DNA from: RGIG995 sp045543655
Lineage (GTDB): Bacteria; Bacillota; Clostridia; Oscillospirales; UBA644
Direction: 5' to 3'
Assembly (NCBI GenBank): GCA_045543655.1
Contig: JAZPXN010000005.1
Coordinates: 1-16,817 of the forward strand
Length of the DNA stretch: 16,817 nt
The notes under the pieces are model-generated. The model saw only the letters and a program-made list of their open reading frames with translations, was not told the DNA's origin and did not search any database. This document shows, in pieces, positions 1-7,275 of the stretch (the first letter of the stretch is position 1; every line of letters begins with the position of its first letter). Both the position numbers and the translations under genes were made by a program.

Positions 1-15
1 GCGAGACGGATGGGT
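1..15 (+). repeat. R5 repeat, 3' remnant at window edge
   Basis: The first bases (GCGAGACGGATGGG) match the 3' end of the full R5 copy at 89-148, so the window opens inside another copy of the same element. Only the tail is visible. Confidence 0.6.
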
Positions 16-71
16 TTTTCCCACGCAAAGAAAATACAAAAGGCATTGAGAGATCGTGAAATACCCCGAGG

Positions 72-83
72 TTAACGCGTTAA
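72..83. promoter_or_regulatory. 12-bp perfect palindrome upstream of gyrA
   Basis: TTAACGCGTTAA is a perfect 12-bp palindrome about 80 nt before gyrA. It could be an operator or a chance palindrome. No recognisable sigma-70 promoter was seen near it, so function is uncertain. Confidence 0.25.
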
Positions 84-88
84 GCTTT

Positions 89-148
89 GCCTTCTCCGGA
101 GCGCCAGCGAGGGGGAAGGTGGATCGCGAAGCGAGACGGATGGGGTTC
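89..148 (+). repeat. R5 two-hairpin repeat just before the gyrA RBS
   Basis: The unit begins GCCTTCTCCGGAGCGCCA, continues through GGGGGAAGGTGG, a small hairpin (TCGC-GAA-GCGA), and ends GACGGATGGGGTTC. A second copy lies at 9971-10040 with the same ends but a different, still self-complementary, second stem. The copy abuts the gyrA Shine-Dalgarno (AAAGGAG, 149-155), so it would lie in the gyrA 5' leader. Confidence 0.7.
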
Positions 149-165
149 AAAGGAGAAAGGAAAAT

Positions 166-2694
166 ATGGCTCATAACAGAAGTTACAAACCCGAGGATAT
201 CCGCTTCCCGGATCAGGTGATCACCGAAAGTCATCTGGTGGAGGAAATGGAAAAATCCTATATCGAATACGCCATGTCGGTCATCGTTGGCCGTGCTCTG
301 CCCGACGTGCGGGACGGTCTGAAGCCGGTGCATCGCCGTATTCTTTATACCATGTACGAGGACGGATTGACGTCCGACAAAAAGCACAAGAAATCCGCGA
401 CCACCGTCGGTGACGTGCTGGGTAAATATCACCCCCACGGCGACGCGTCGGTTTACGACGCCATGGTGCGTCTGGCCCAGGATTTCTCCATGCGGTATAT
501 GGTGGTGGACGGCCAGGGGAACTTCGGTCCCGTGGACGCCGATCCCCCGGCGGCTTACCGTTATAGCGAAGCCCGCCTTGCCAAAATCTCCAACGAGATG
601 CTGCGGGATATCGATAAGGAAACGGTGGATTGGGATCCCAACTTTGACGAAAGCCGGAAGGAACCCCGGGTTCTGCCCTCCCGCTTCCCCAATCTGCTGG
701 TCAACGGCTCCTCCGGGATCGCCGTCGGCATGGCTACCAACATTCCTCCCCACAATCTGACCGAGGTGATCAACGCCGCCGTGGCGGTGCTGGACGATCC
801 CGACGTGGAGACCCTGGATCTGCTGGAGCACGTTTCCGGCCCCGACTTCCCCACCGGAGGGATCATCATGGGGCGCCGTGGCATCCGCGCCGCCTACGCC
901 ACCGGACGGGGTAAGGTGGTGGTTCGCGCCAAGACCGAGTTTGAAGAATTTAACAAAGACCGCACCCGGATTATTGTCACGGAGTTGCCTTACCAGATCA
1001 ACAAGAGTCAGTTGGTGAAGAACATTGCCGACCAGGTAAAGGACAAAAAACTGGAAGGAATTTCCGATCTGCGGGACGAATCCGACCGCAACGGCATGCG
1101 CATCGTCATTGAGCTGAAAAAGGACGCCAATCCCCAGGTGGTGCTGAATACCCTGTTCAAGCAGACCGCCCTTCAGTCTTCTTTCGGCATCATTCTGCTG
1201 GCGCTGGTGGACGACCAGAAGCAGCCGAAGATCCTTTCGCTGAAGCAGATTCTGGAAGAATATCTGACCTACCAGAAGGAGGTCCTCACCCGCCGCACCC
1301 AGTACGATCTGAAGAAGGCGCGGGAGCGGGCTCATCTGTTGGAAGGGCTTCTGATCGCACAGGACAATATCGACGAGGTCATCCGTATCATCCGTACCTC
1401 CTACGACGACGCCAAACAGCGGCTGATGGATCGCTTCGGGCTGGACGATATCCAGGCCCAGGCCATCCTCGATATGCGCCTGAAAGCCTTGCAGGGACTG
1501 GATCGGGAGAAGCTGCAGGCCGAATACGACGAGCTGCAGAAGAAGATCTCCTACTGTCTGGGGCTTTTGGAGGATCCTGCCAAGCTGGCCGCCGTTCTCC
1601 GGGAAGAGCTGATCGAGATCCGGGATAAGTTCGGCGACGAGCGTAAGACTATCATCGAGGACGTGGAGGACGAGATCGATATTGAAGATCTGATCGAAGA
1701 AAAGACCAGCGTCTTTACCATGTCCCACCGGGGTTATATCAAGCGTCAGCCCGAGGAAGTCTACAAGGTGCAGAACCGCGGCGGACGGGGCATCAACGCC
1801 ATGACCACCCGGGACGAGGATTTCGTGGAAGAACTGTTCATCTCCTCCACCCACGCCACCATTCTTTTCTTCACCACCAAGGGCCGGGTCTTTAAGATCA
1901 AGGGCTACGAGGTGCCGGAGGCTTCCCGCCAGGCGAAGGGGATGAATATTGTCAATCTGTTGCAATTGGATGGAGGCGAGACCGTCTCCGCCATGATTCC
2001 CCTCTACGGCGAGATCGACGACGAGAATACCTATCTTAATATGATCACCAAGGCCGGTATCACCAAGCGCTCCCGGTTGAGCGAATACCGGAACATCCGC
2101 AAGGGCGGTCTGATTGCCGTCAATCTGGACGAGGGCGACGAGCTGGTCTCGGTCAAGCTTACCGACGGCACGAAGAAGATTTTGATCGTCACTCACAACG
2201 GTATGGGCATTTGCTATGATGAAAATCAAGTCTCCGTGGTGGGTCGTACCGCCCGGGGCGTCAAGGCCATCAAGCTGGAGGAGGGTGACGAGATCATCTC
2301 CTCGATCATCGCCAACGACGAGCAGAAGGTTTTGATCGTCACCGAAAACGGCATGGGCAAGCGTACCGACTTCAGCGAATTCAAGGTTCAGAACCGTGGC
2401 GGACGGGGCGTCCATTGCCATAACGTCACCGAAAAGACCGGGCTTCTGGCCGGGGCAAAGGCGGTCAACGAGACCGACGACGTGGTCGTGATCTCTTCCG
2501 ACGGCGTTCTCATCCGTATCCGCGTTCAGGACGTTCCCTCCTATCGCCGCACCTCCTCCGGGGTCAAGATCATGCGGGTGGCCGAAGGAACGAAGGTGAT
2601 GAATATCGCTCCTCTGCCCAAGGAGGACGACGATTCCGTCGAATCGGGAGAAACTTTGCCGGAATCTGCAGAAACTGTGGAAAATAACGAATAA
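166..2694 (+). CDS. gyrA: DNA gyrase subunit A
   Basis: GyrA is the breakage-reunion subunit of the A2B2 gyrase, which introduces negative supercoils in the cytoplasm. The 842-residue product has the usual family length. The N-terminal winged-helix/tower core carries the quinolone-resistance region (HPHGDASVYDAM, 89-100) and the catalytic tyrosine in AAYRYSE (Y133). The C-terminal beta-pinwheel has the GyrA box QNRGGRG at 536-542, which marks gyrase rather than topoisomerase IV, and the same heptapeptide recurs at 742-748 as a second GyrA-box-like motif. The tail is acidic. The ATG follows AAAGGAG with 10 nt spacing. The residue matching E. coli Ser83 is Ala94; Asp98 matches Asp87. glyS follows after 25 nt, probably on the same transcript. 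gyrB is not in the window. Confidence 0.97.
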   Translation: MAHNRSYKPEDIRFPDQVITESHLVEEMEKSYIEYAMSVIVGRALPDVRDGLKPVHRRILYTMYEDGLTSDKKHKKSATTVGDVLGKYHPHGDASVYDAMVRLAQDFSMRYMVVDGQGNFGPVDADPPAAYRYSEARLAKISNEMLRDIDKETVDWDPNFDESRKEPRVLPSRFPNLLVNGSSGIAVGMATNIPPHNLTEVINAAVAVLDDPDVETLDLLEHVSGPDFPTGGIIMGRRGIRAAYATGRGKVVVRAKTEFEEFNKDRTRIIVTELPYQINKSQLVKNIADQVKDKKLEGISDLRDESDRNGMRIVIELKKDANPQVVLNTLFKQTALQSSFGIILLALVDDQKQPKILSLKQILEEYLTYQKEVLTRRTQYDLKKARERAHLLEGLLIAQDNIDEVIRIIRTSYDDAKQRLMDRFGLDDIQAQAILDMRLKALQGLDREKLQAEYDELQKKISYCLGLLEDPAKLAAVLREELIEIRDKFGDERKTIIEDVEDEIDIEDLIEEKTSVFTMSHRGYIKRQPEEVYKVQNRGGRGINAMTTRDEDFVEELFISSTHATILFFTTKGRVFKIKGYEVPEASRQAKGMNIVNLLQLDGGETVSAMIPLYGEIDDENTYLNMITKAGITKRSRLSEYRNIRKGGLIAVNLDEGDELVSVKLTDGTKKILIVTHNGMGICYDENQVSVVGRTARGVKAIKLEEGDEIISSIIANDEQKVLIVTENGMGKRTDFSEFKVQNRGGRGVHCHNVTEKTGLLAGAKAVNETDDVVVISSDGVLIRIRVQDVPSYRRTSSGVKIMRVAEGTKVMNIAPLPKEDDDSVESGETLPESAETVENNE

Positions 2695-2719
2695 TTAGCC
2701 AGAGAGGTTGTAGAATATT

Positions 2720-4123
2720 ATGAAGAATACTGAAAAAACCATGGAAAAAATCGTAAATCTCTGCAAGAACCGGGGATTCATCTTCGCCGGCTCTGAGATT
2801 TACGGCGGCCTTGCCAATACCTGGGACTACGGTCCTTTGGGGGTCGAATTCAAAAATAACGTGAAAAAGGCCTGGTGGAAGAAATTCGTTCAGGAAAACC
2901 GCTATAACGTGGGCCTGGACGCCGCCATCCTTATGAACCCCCAGACCTGGGTCGCTTCCGGTCACGTGGGCGGCTTCTCCGATCCTCTGATGGACTGCAA
3001 GGAATGCAAAGAACGCTTCCGCGCCGACAAGGTCAACGAGGATTGGTGCGCCGAGAACGGCTTCGAGCTGGGGAAGGCCGTTGACGCCATGTCCCAGGCC
3101 GAAATGAAGGAATTCGTGGAGGAGCACAACATCTGCTGCCCCACCTGCGGAAAGCACAACTGGACCGACATCCGTCAGTTCAATCAGATGTTCAAGACCT
3201 TCCAGGGCGTTACCGAGGATGCGAAAAACGTGGTTTACCTGCGCCCCGAAACCGCTCAGGGTATTTTCGTGAATTTCAACAACGTTGCCCGTACCACCCG
3301 CAAGAAGCTTCCCTTCGGCGTTTGCCAGGTCGGGAAATCCTTCCGCAACGAAATCACTCCCGGCAACTTCACCTTCCGCACCCGGGAATTTGAGCAGATG
3401 GAGCTGGAATTCTTCTGCAAGCCCGGCACCGAGCTGGAATGGTTCGCCTATTGGAAGCAGTTCTGCAAGGATTGGCTACTCTCTCTGGGCATGAAGGAGG
3501 AAAATCTCCGGCTCCGTGACCACGATCCCGAAGAGCTTTCCCACTATTCCAACGCCACCACCGACTTTGAATTCGTCTTCCCCTTCGGCTGGGGCGAGCT
3601 GTGGGGCGTTGCCTCCCGCACCAACTTTGACCTGAACGCCCATCAGACCACCTCCGGTCAGGATATGACCTATTACGATCAGGAGGCCAACGAGCATTAT
3701 ATCCCCTACGTCGTCGAGCCTTCTCTGGGTGCCGACCGCGTGGCCCTGGCCTTCTTGGTTGACGCCTACGACGAAGAGGTCGTGGATGCCGAAAAGAACG
3801 ACACCCGCGTCGTTTTGCGCCTCCATCCCGCCCTCGCGCCCTACAAGGCCGCCGTCCTGCCCCTCTCCAAGAAGCTTTCCGAAAAGGCCACCGAGGTTTA
3901 CGACGAGCTGGCCAAGTATTTCAACGTGGATTACGATGAAGCCGGCTCCATCGGCAAGCGTTACCGCAGAGAAGACGAGATCGGAACGCCCTTCTGCATC
4001 ACCGTGGACTTCGAGACCGAAACCGACGGCTGCGTTACCATCCGCGAACGGGATACCATGGAACAGATCCGTCTCCCCCTCGCCGAGGTCCGCAAATACC
4101 TCGAAGAGAAGCTGTACTTCTAA
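2720..4123 (+). CDS. glyS: Glycyl-tRNA synthetase (one-chain, alpha2 type)
   Basis: Charges tRNA-Gly with glycine. This is the eukaryote/archaeon-like class IIa dimeric enzyme, not the bacterial alpha2beta2 GlyQ/GlyS form. Visible parts: N-terminal GFIFAGSEIYGG; a zinc-knuckle-like insertion with C93/C96 and C139-C140/C143; class II motif 2 (FRNE, 208-211, followed by TPGNFTFRTREFEQMELEFF); motif 3 (GADR, 337-340); and a C-terminal anticodon-binding domain ending at residue 467, the normal family size. The chosen ATG has a weak GAGAGG about 12 nt upstream; the ATG at 2741 (MEKIV) is a shorter alternative. It sits 25 nt after gyrA with no room for a T-box leader, so it is likely co-transcribed with gyrA. 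Confidence 0.96.
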   Translation: MKNTEKTMEKIVNLCKNRGFIFAGSEIYGGLANTWDYGPLGVEFKNNVKKAWWKKFVQENRYNVGLDAAILMNPQTWVASGHVGGFSDPLMDCKECKERFRADKVNEDWCAENGFELGKAVDAMSQAEMKEFVEEHNICCPTCGKHNWTDIRQFNQMFKTFQGVTEDAKNVVYLRPETAQGIFVNFNNVARTTRKKLPFGVCQVGKSFRNEITPGNFTFRTREFEQMELEFFCKPGTELEWFAYWKQFCKDWLLSLGMKEENLRLRDHDPEELSHYSNATTDFEFVFPFGWGELWGVASRTNFDLNAHQTTSGQDMTYYDQEANEHYIPYVVEPSLGADRVALAFLVDAYDEEVVDAEKNDTRVVLRLHPALAPYKAAVLPLSKKLSEKATEVYDELAKYFNVDYDEAGSIGKRYRREDEIGTPFCITVDFETETDGCVTIRERDTMEQIRLPLAEVRKYLEEKLYF

Positions 4124-4146
4124 CACCGGGCCATCGGAACGGATAC

Positions 4147-4520
4147 GAAAGTGACAGGAGAAAAGGGACAATCCCTTCCGTCACGGCGGCCGGACACGCC
4201 GTGCCACCTCCCCTTACTAAGGGGAGGCTCGGGCGTAGCGCGTCACCTTTTTATCGTTATTCTATCGCAGAGTTTCTTATAGAAAGAAAGTGACAGAGGA
4301 GGGACAATCCCTTCCGTCACGGCGGGCGAATACGCCGTGCCACCTCCCCTTACTAAGGGGAGGCCCGACCGTAGTGCATCCCCGCCTTAAAGTTCTCCCA
4401 TCGCAGGGATGCTCTTAGGTTGAAAGTGACAGAGGAGGGGCAATCCCTTCCGTCACGGCGGGCGAACACGCCGTGCCACCTCCCCTTACTAAGGGGAGGC
4501 CCGACCGTAGTGCATCACCT
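4147..4520 (-). repeat. Three tandem R1 repeats, reverse orientation
   Basis: Units start near 4147, 4286 and 4422 (period 136-139 bp). Each contains GACAATCCCTTCCGTCAC or a close variant, a hairpin built on ACGGCG...CGCCGT, and the 21-bp near-palindrome CCTCCCCTTACTAAGGGGAGG (4207-4227, 4343-4363, 4479-4499). Each then runs into the start of a shared linker (TAGYGCRTC...CGCAGAG). No coding potential is seen from 4124 to 4990. Confidence 0.9.
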
Positions 4521-4640
4521 CTTTGTGATTCTTTTCTCGCAGAGCTTATCTCGGATAGCAATATAAAAAGAGAAATAGCGCGTAAGCCTGCCTCCCCTTA
4601 GTAAGGGGAGGGGGACCGCCCGTGGCGGTGGAAGGGATTG
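4441..4640. mobile_element. MITE-like composite element, R1-linker-inverted R1
   Basis: A 200-bp block starts CAATCCCTTCC and ends GGAAGGGATTG. It has a reverse R1 copy (hairpin at 4479-4499), about 90 bp of linker, and a forward R1 copy (hairpin at 4591-4611). The reverse complement of the linker closely resembles the linker of the element at 16242-16431; both contain variants of TACGCGCT, TCTTTTTATATT, CTATCCGAGA and CTCTGCGAGAAAA. Long inverted ends, small size and no ORF fit a non-autonomous element. No transposase is present here. Confidence 0.6.
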
Positions 4641-4970
4641 ACCCTGCAAAGTTACTATAAAATAGGGAACGGCCGGAGCCGAACGTCCCGAAAAGCCGAT
4701 GCCCATCCCCTGCCTCCCCTTAGTAAGGGGAGGGGGACCGCCCGTGGCGGTGGAAGGGATTGACCGTTCAAAGTTACTATAAAATAGGTAACGGCAGGAG
4801 CCAAACATCCCGAAAAGTCGATGCGCATCCTCTGCCTCCCCTTAGTAAGGGGAGGGGGACCACGAAGTGGTGGAAGGGATTGACCCTGCAAAGTTACTAT
4901 AAAATAGGGAACGGCAGGAGCCAAACATCCCGAAAAGTCGATGCGCATCCTCTGCCTCCCCCGCAAAGAT
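4591..4970 (+). repeat. 122-bp tandem array, three R1 units plus a truncated fourth
   Basis: Units begin at 4591, 4713, 4835 and 4955 (periods 122, 122, 120). Each has CCTCCCCTTAGTAAGGGGAGG, a second hairpin, GGAAGGGATTGACC, then about 65 bp including GCAAAGTTACTATAAAATAG and CCCGAAAAG. The second hairpin is CCGCC-CGT-GGCGG in units 1 and 2 but CCAC-GAA-GTGG in unit 3, so pairing is kept while sequence changes. The fourth unit breaks off after CCTCCCC, 30 nt before the next gene. Confidence 0.92.
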
Positions 4971-4990
4971 ACTGAAAAAGGCTGGATTTT

Positions 4991-5350
4991 ATGAGAAAGT
5001 ACAATCCGGATTTGATTCACGTCGCAAAAATGCTTCGTAAAAATCTTACGAGGGAAGAGCGGCGGCTGTGGTATGATTTTTTGAAAGATTACCCGGTTCC
5101 TTTCACCAAACAAAAGGTTTTGGGAAAGTATATTGCGGATTTTTATTGTGCAAAGGCAAAACTCGTTATTGAATTGGACGGTTCCCAGCATGATGAGGAT
5201 TGGGAAAGATATAAAGATGACGAGCGAACCGCTTTCTTGGAAGAATACGGCCTTTTGGTGATCCGATTCAAAAATAACCGTATCCGTTATAATTTCAAGA
5301 GCGTCTGTGAAGAAATAGATGCCATTGTAAATTCAAGATTGGAAAATTGA
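4991..5350 (+). CDS. DUF559 domain protein (Vsr/PD-(D/E)XK endonuclease-like)
   Basis: A 119-residue protein of the DUF559 family, which has the very-short-patch-repair/restriction-endonuclease-like fold; substrate and role are not established. The N-terminal TREERRLW is typical of the family. The candidate catalytic core is D50 (YIADFYC) and E61-x-D63 (VIELDGSQH, with Q66 and H67), followed by LLVIRFKNNRI. The protein is full length. The gene is visibly AT-richer than gyrA, glyS and prfB. It begins 30 nt after a truncated R1 repeat unit, has only a weak AAGG ribosome site, and ends 18 nt before prfB, so it may share prfB's transcript. Base composition and repeat context suggest acquisition by transfer; this is inference. 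Confidence 0.88.
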   Translation: MRKYNPDLIHVAKMLRKNLTREERRLWYDFLKDYPVPFTKQKVLGKYIADFYCAKAKLVIELDGSQHDEDWERYKDDERTAFLEEYGLLVIRFKNNRIRYNFKSVCEEIDAIVNSRLEN

Positions 5351-5368
5351 CCCGAAAGGAAATAAAAT

Positions 5369-6487
5369 ATGATCATTTTAGATAACTACCGCGTCAAGCT
5401 GATGGACGTTGAAGAGCAATTGAAGGAGCTTGCCAGCGCGATGCGCATCGAGCAGGTGAAGGCGAAGCTTGCGGAATACGAAAAGATCACCGCCGACCCG
5501 GATTTCTGGAACGATATGGAAAAGTCCCAGAAGATTTTGGTGGAGCAAAAGCGGCAGAAGAATATTTTCGATTCCTACAACGCTGTCGTTCTGAAGCACG
5601 AGGACGCCGTCACTCTGGTGGAGCTTGCCATGGAGGAATGCGACGAGGACACGGAAAACGAGATCGTCGCCATGACCGAGGATTTGGAAAAGACCATCGA
5701 GCGTCTGACCATGGATACCCTGCTGGACGGGGAATACGATAAATCCAACGCCATTCTTACCTTCCACGCCGGCGCCGGCGGCACCGAGGCCCAGGACTGG
5801 GCTTTGATGCTCTTCCGGATGTACTCCCGCTACGGGGAAAAGAACGGCTTCAAGGTCAAATGTCTGGATATGCTGGACGGGGACGAAGCGGGCATTAAAT
5901 CCGCCGTTCTTATGCTGGAGGGAGACAACGCCTACGGCTATATGAAGTCCGAATCGGGGGTTCACCGCCTGGTTCGGGTCTCTCCCTTCGACGCTTCCGG
6001 CCGCCGCCAGACCTCCTTTGCCTCGGTGGAGGTCATGCCCGAGATCGAGGACGATAAGTCCATCGAGATCCGGGAAGAGGATCTGGAGATCGAGTGCCAC
6101 CGGGCCTCCGGCGCCGGCGGTCAGCACGTCAATAAGACCGACTCCGCCGTCCGCATCAAGCATATCCCCACGGGCATCGTCACCGGTTGCCAGACCGAGC
6201 GCTCCCAGAAGCAGAACCGGGAAATGGCGCTGAAGATGCTGAAATCCAAGCTTTTGGAGATCAAAGAACGGGAACACCTGGAAAAAATCGAGGATATCAA
6301 GGGCGCGCAGATGGACAACGGCTGGGGATCTCAGATCCGCTCCTACGTCTTTATGCCCTACACCCAGGTCAAGGACCTGCGCACCCGTTACGAGGTGGGC
6401 AACGTCAACGCCGTTATGGACGGAGACCTGGAGGGCTTTATCAACGCCTACCTGAAATATCTCAAGGCCGGCGGCGATAAGGAATAA
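5369..6487 (+). CDS. prfB: Peptide chain release factor 2
   Basis: RF2 recognises UGA and UAA in the ribosomal A site and triggers peptidyl-tRNA hydrolysis. The 372-residue protein has the RF2 tripeptide SPF (205-207, in VRVSPFDASGRRQ), which discriminates it from RF1, and the universal GGQ (250-252, in SGAGGQHVNKTDSA). The start follows AAAGGAA with suitable spacing. Most bacterial prfB genes need a +1 frameshift at an in-frame UGA near codon 25. Here the region (EQLKELASAMRIEQ) is continuous with no stop, so the usual RF2 autoregulation is absent. The upstream neighbour is the DUF559 gene; a strong terminator follows 27 nt after the stop. Confidence 0.96.
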   Translation: MIILDNYRVKLMDVEEQLKELASAMRIEQVKAKLAEYEKITADPDFWNDMEKSQKILVEQKRQKNIFDSYNAVVLKHEDAVTLVELAMEECDEDTENEIVAMTEDLEKTIERLTMDTLLDGEYDKSNAILTFHAGAGGTEAQDWALMLFRMYSRYGEKNGFKVKCLDMLDGDEAGIKSAVLMLEGDNAYGYMKSESGVHRLVRVSPFDASGRRQTSFASVEVMPEIEDDKSIEIREEDLEIECHRASGAGGQHVNKTDSAVRIKHIPTGIVTGCQTERSQKQNREMALKMLKSKLLEIKEREHLEKIEDIKGAQMDNGWGSQIRSYVFMPYTQVKDLRTRYEVGNVNAVMDGDLEGFINAYLKYLKAGGDKE

Positions 6488-6513
6488 TTCCCCCACCTAC
6501 CGCACCCAACGCA

Positions 6514-6560
6514 AAAAAAAGAAGGATAGAGAACGCAGCGCGTTTTCTATCCTTTTTATT
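6514..6560 (+). terminator. Rho-independent terminator after prfB
   Basis: The 15-bp stem pairs AAGGATAGAGAACGC (6522-6536) with GCGTTTTCTATCCTT (6540-6554), with one G-U pair and an AGC loop. It is preceded by an A-tract and followed by TTTATT, so it could also act in the other direction. Confidence 0.92.
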
Positions 6561-6599
6561 ATGCCGGGAGACGGGATGCGGTGGGGACGATGCGGGGGT

Positions 6600-6935
6600 A
6601 CGGTCTTCTTTCTTTTTCACGAGAAAAAGAAAGAAGCAAAGAAAAAGCGGAGGCCGGCGCAACCCTTGCGCCGGGGGATGGGGCATTCTTTCGCGGCGGG
6701 GGAAGAGCTCGGGGGTAGGGGGGAATGGTATTCTTTTCTTTCACGAGAAAAAGAAAGAAGCAAAGAAAAAGTGGCAGCCGGAGCAATCCTTGCGCCGGGG
6801 GGATAGGGACAAGCTTCTCGCCGCAGGTGAAGATCTCTGGGGTACGGGGGAATGGTATTCTTTTCTTTCACGAGAAAAAGAAAGAAGCAAAGAAAAAGTG
6901 GCAGCCGGAGCAATCCTTGCGCCGGGGGATGGGGG
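6600..6935 (+). repeat. R2 two-hairpin repeat, three tandem copies
   Basis: Three copies with a period of 124-127 bp (loop ACGAG at 6619, 6743, 6870). In copy A, hairpin 1 is CTTCTTTCTTTTTC-ACGA-GAAAAAGAAAGAAG (14-bp arms, 6605-6636), followed by GCAAAGAAAAAG and hairpin 2 CCGGCGCAA-CCC-TTGCGCCGG (6654-6674), then a G-run. Copies B and C have an imperfect hairpin 1 and one mismatch in hairpin 2. Open frames here only translate the repeats. Confidence 0.88.
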
Positions 6936-6941
6936 CATTCT

Positions 6942-7022
6942 TTCGCCGGAACGGCGAACATCACTTGCCGTCGGGCAAACTTCACTGCAAAGCAACTTCA
7001 CTTGCCAAAGGCAAACATCACC
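6942..7022 (+). repeat. R3 repeat, chain of four mini-hairpins
   Basis: Four short hairpins in a row (TTCGCCG-GAA-CGGCGAA, TTGCC-GTCG-GGCAA, TGC-AAA-GCA, TTGCC-AAA-GGCAA) are separated by ACATCAC or ACTTCAC. A second copy is at 16003-16082. In both places R3 directly follows an R2 copy in the same orientation. The stretch 7023-7117 between R3 and the next R2 copy shows nothing recognisable. Confidence 0.85.
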
Positions 7023-7117
7023 GGGAATGGGAGACCGGGAGTATGATACTTTTCTCCCTGTCGTTTCCGGTGACGTCTGTTTTTTTGACAAATGTTGCTA
7101 CGAGAGACTGTCTTCTG

Positions 7118-7210
7118 CCCCCCCCAACGCAAGAATTGCGTTGGCCTTAGCTTCCCTTTCTTTTGGTTCTTTTCTTTCCGTTCTCGAACGGAAAGAAAAG
7201 AACGCCGTCT
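7118..7210 (-). repeat. R2 repeat, inverted copy with 18-bp perfect hairpin
   Basis: Read on the minus strand this is an R2 unit. Hairpin 1 has arms 7166-7183 and 7186-7203 that are perfectly complementary over 18 bp with a 2-nt centre (core TTCTTTCCGTTC/GAACGGAAAGAA). Hairpin 2 is CCAACGCAA-GAA-TTGCGTTGG (7124-7144). An 8-C run sits at the hairpin 2 end. It lies 3' of the SGNH operon and may shield or end that transcript, although no U-tract follows. Confidence 0.88.
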
Positions 7211-7273
7211 CCCCTTTGCCGTCTCCCCCTTGCCGTCTCTCCTTTGCCGTCTCTCCCTTGCCGTCTCTCCCGG
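7204..7273. repeat. 14-bp minisatellite, five copies
   Basis: GCCGTCTC recurs exactly every 14 bp at 7204, 7218, 7232, 7246 and 7260; the unit is GCCGTCTCYCCYTT. The array abuts the stop codon of the SGNH gene ending at 7276. Confidence 0.93.
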
Positions 7274-7275
7274 GG

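Noticed and set aside
2695..2719. T-box leader before glyS
   Set aside because: Only 25 nt separate gyrA and glyS, far too short for a T-box.
4635..4670. Promoter in each 122-bp unit (TTGACC ... TATAAA/TAAAAT)
   Set aside because: The spacer is only 12-14 nt, too short for a sigma-70 promoter, so I do not annotate it.
4147..4970. CRISPR array
   Set aside because: The repeats are long, self-complementary and in both orientations, the intervening sequence is itself repeated, and there are no cas genes.
5378..6496. Minus-strand open frame covering prfB
   Set aside because: It exactly shadows prfB because of codon bias. prfB is certain from SPF and GGQ.
6617..6985. Minus-strand open frames over the R2 tandem with hydrophobic FLCFFLFLV-like stretches
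   Set aside because: They translate the purine-rich hairpin repeat itself; the same peptide recurs at every copy whatever the context. No RBS or conserved protein.
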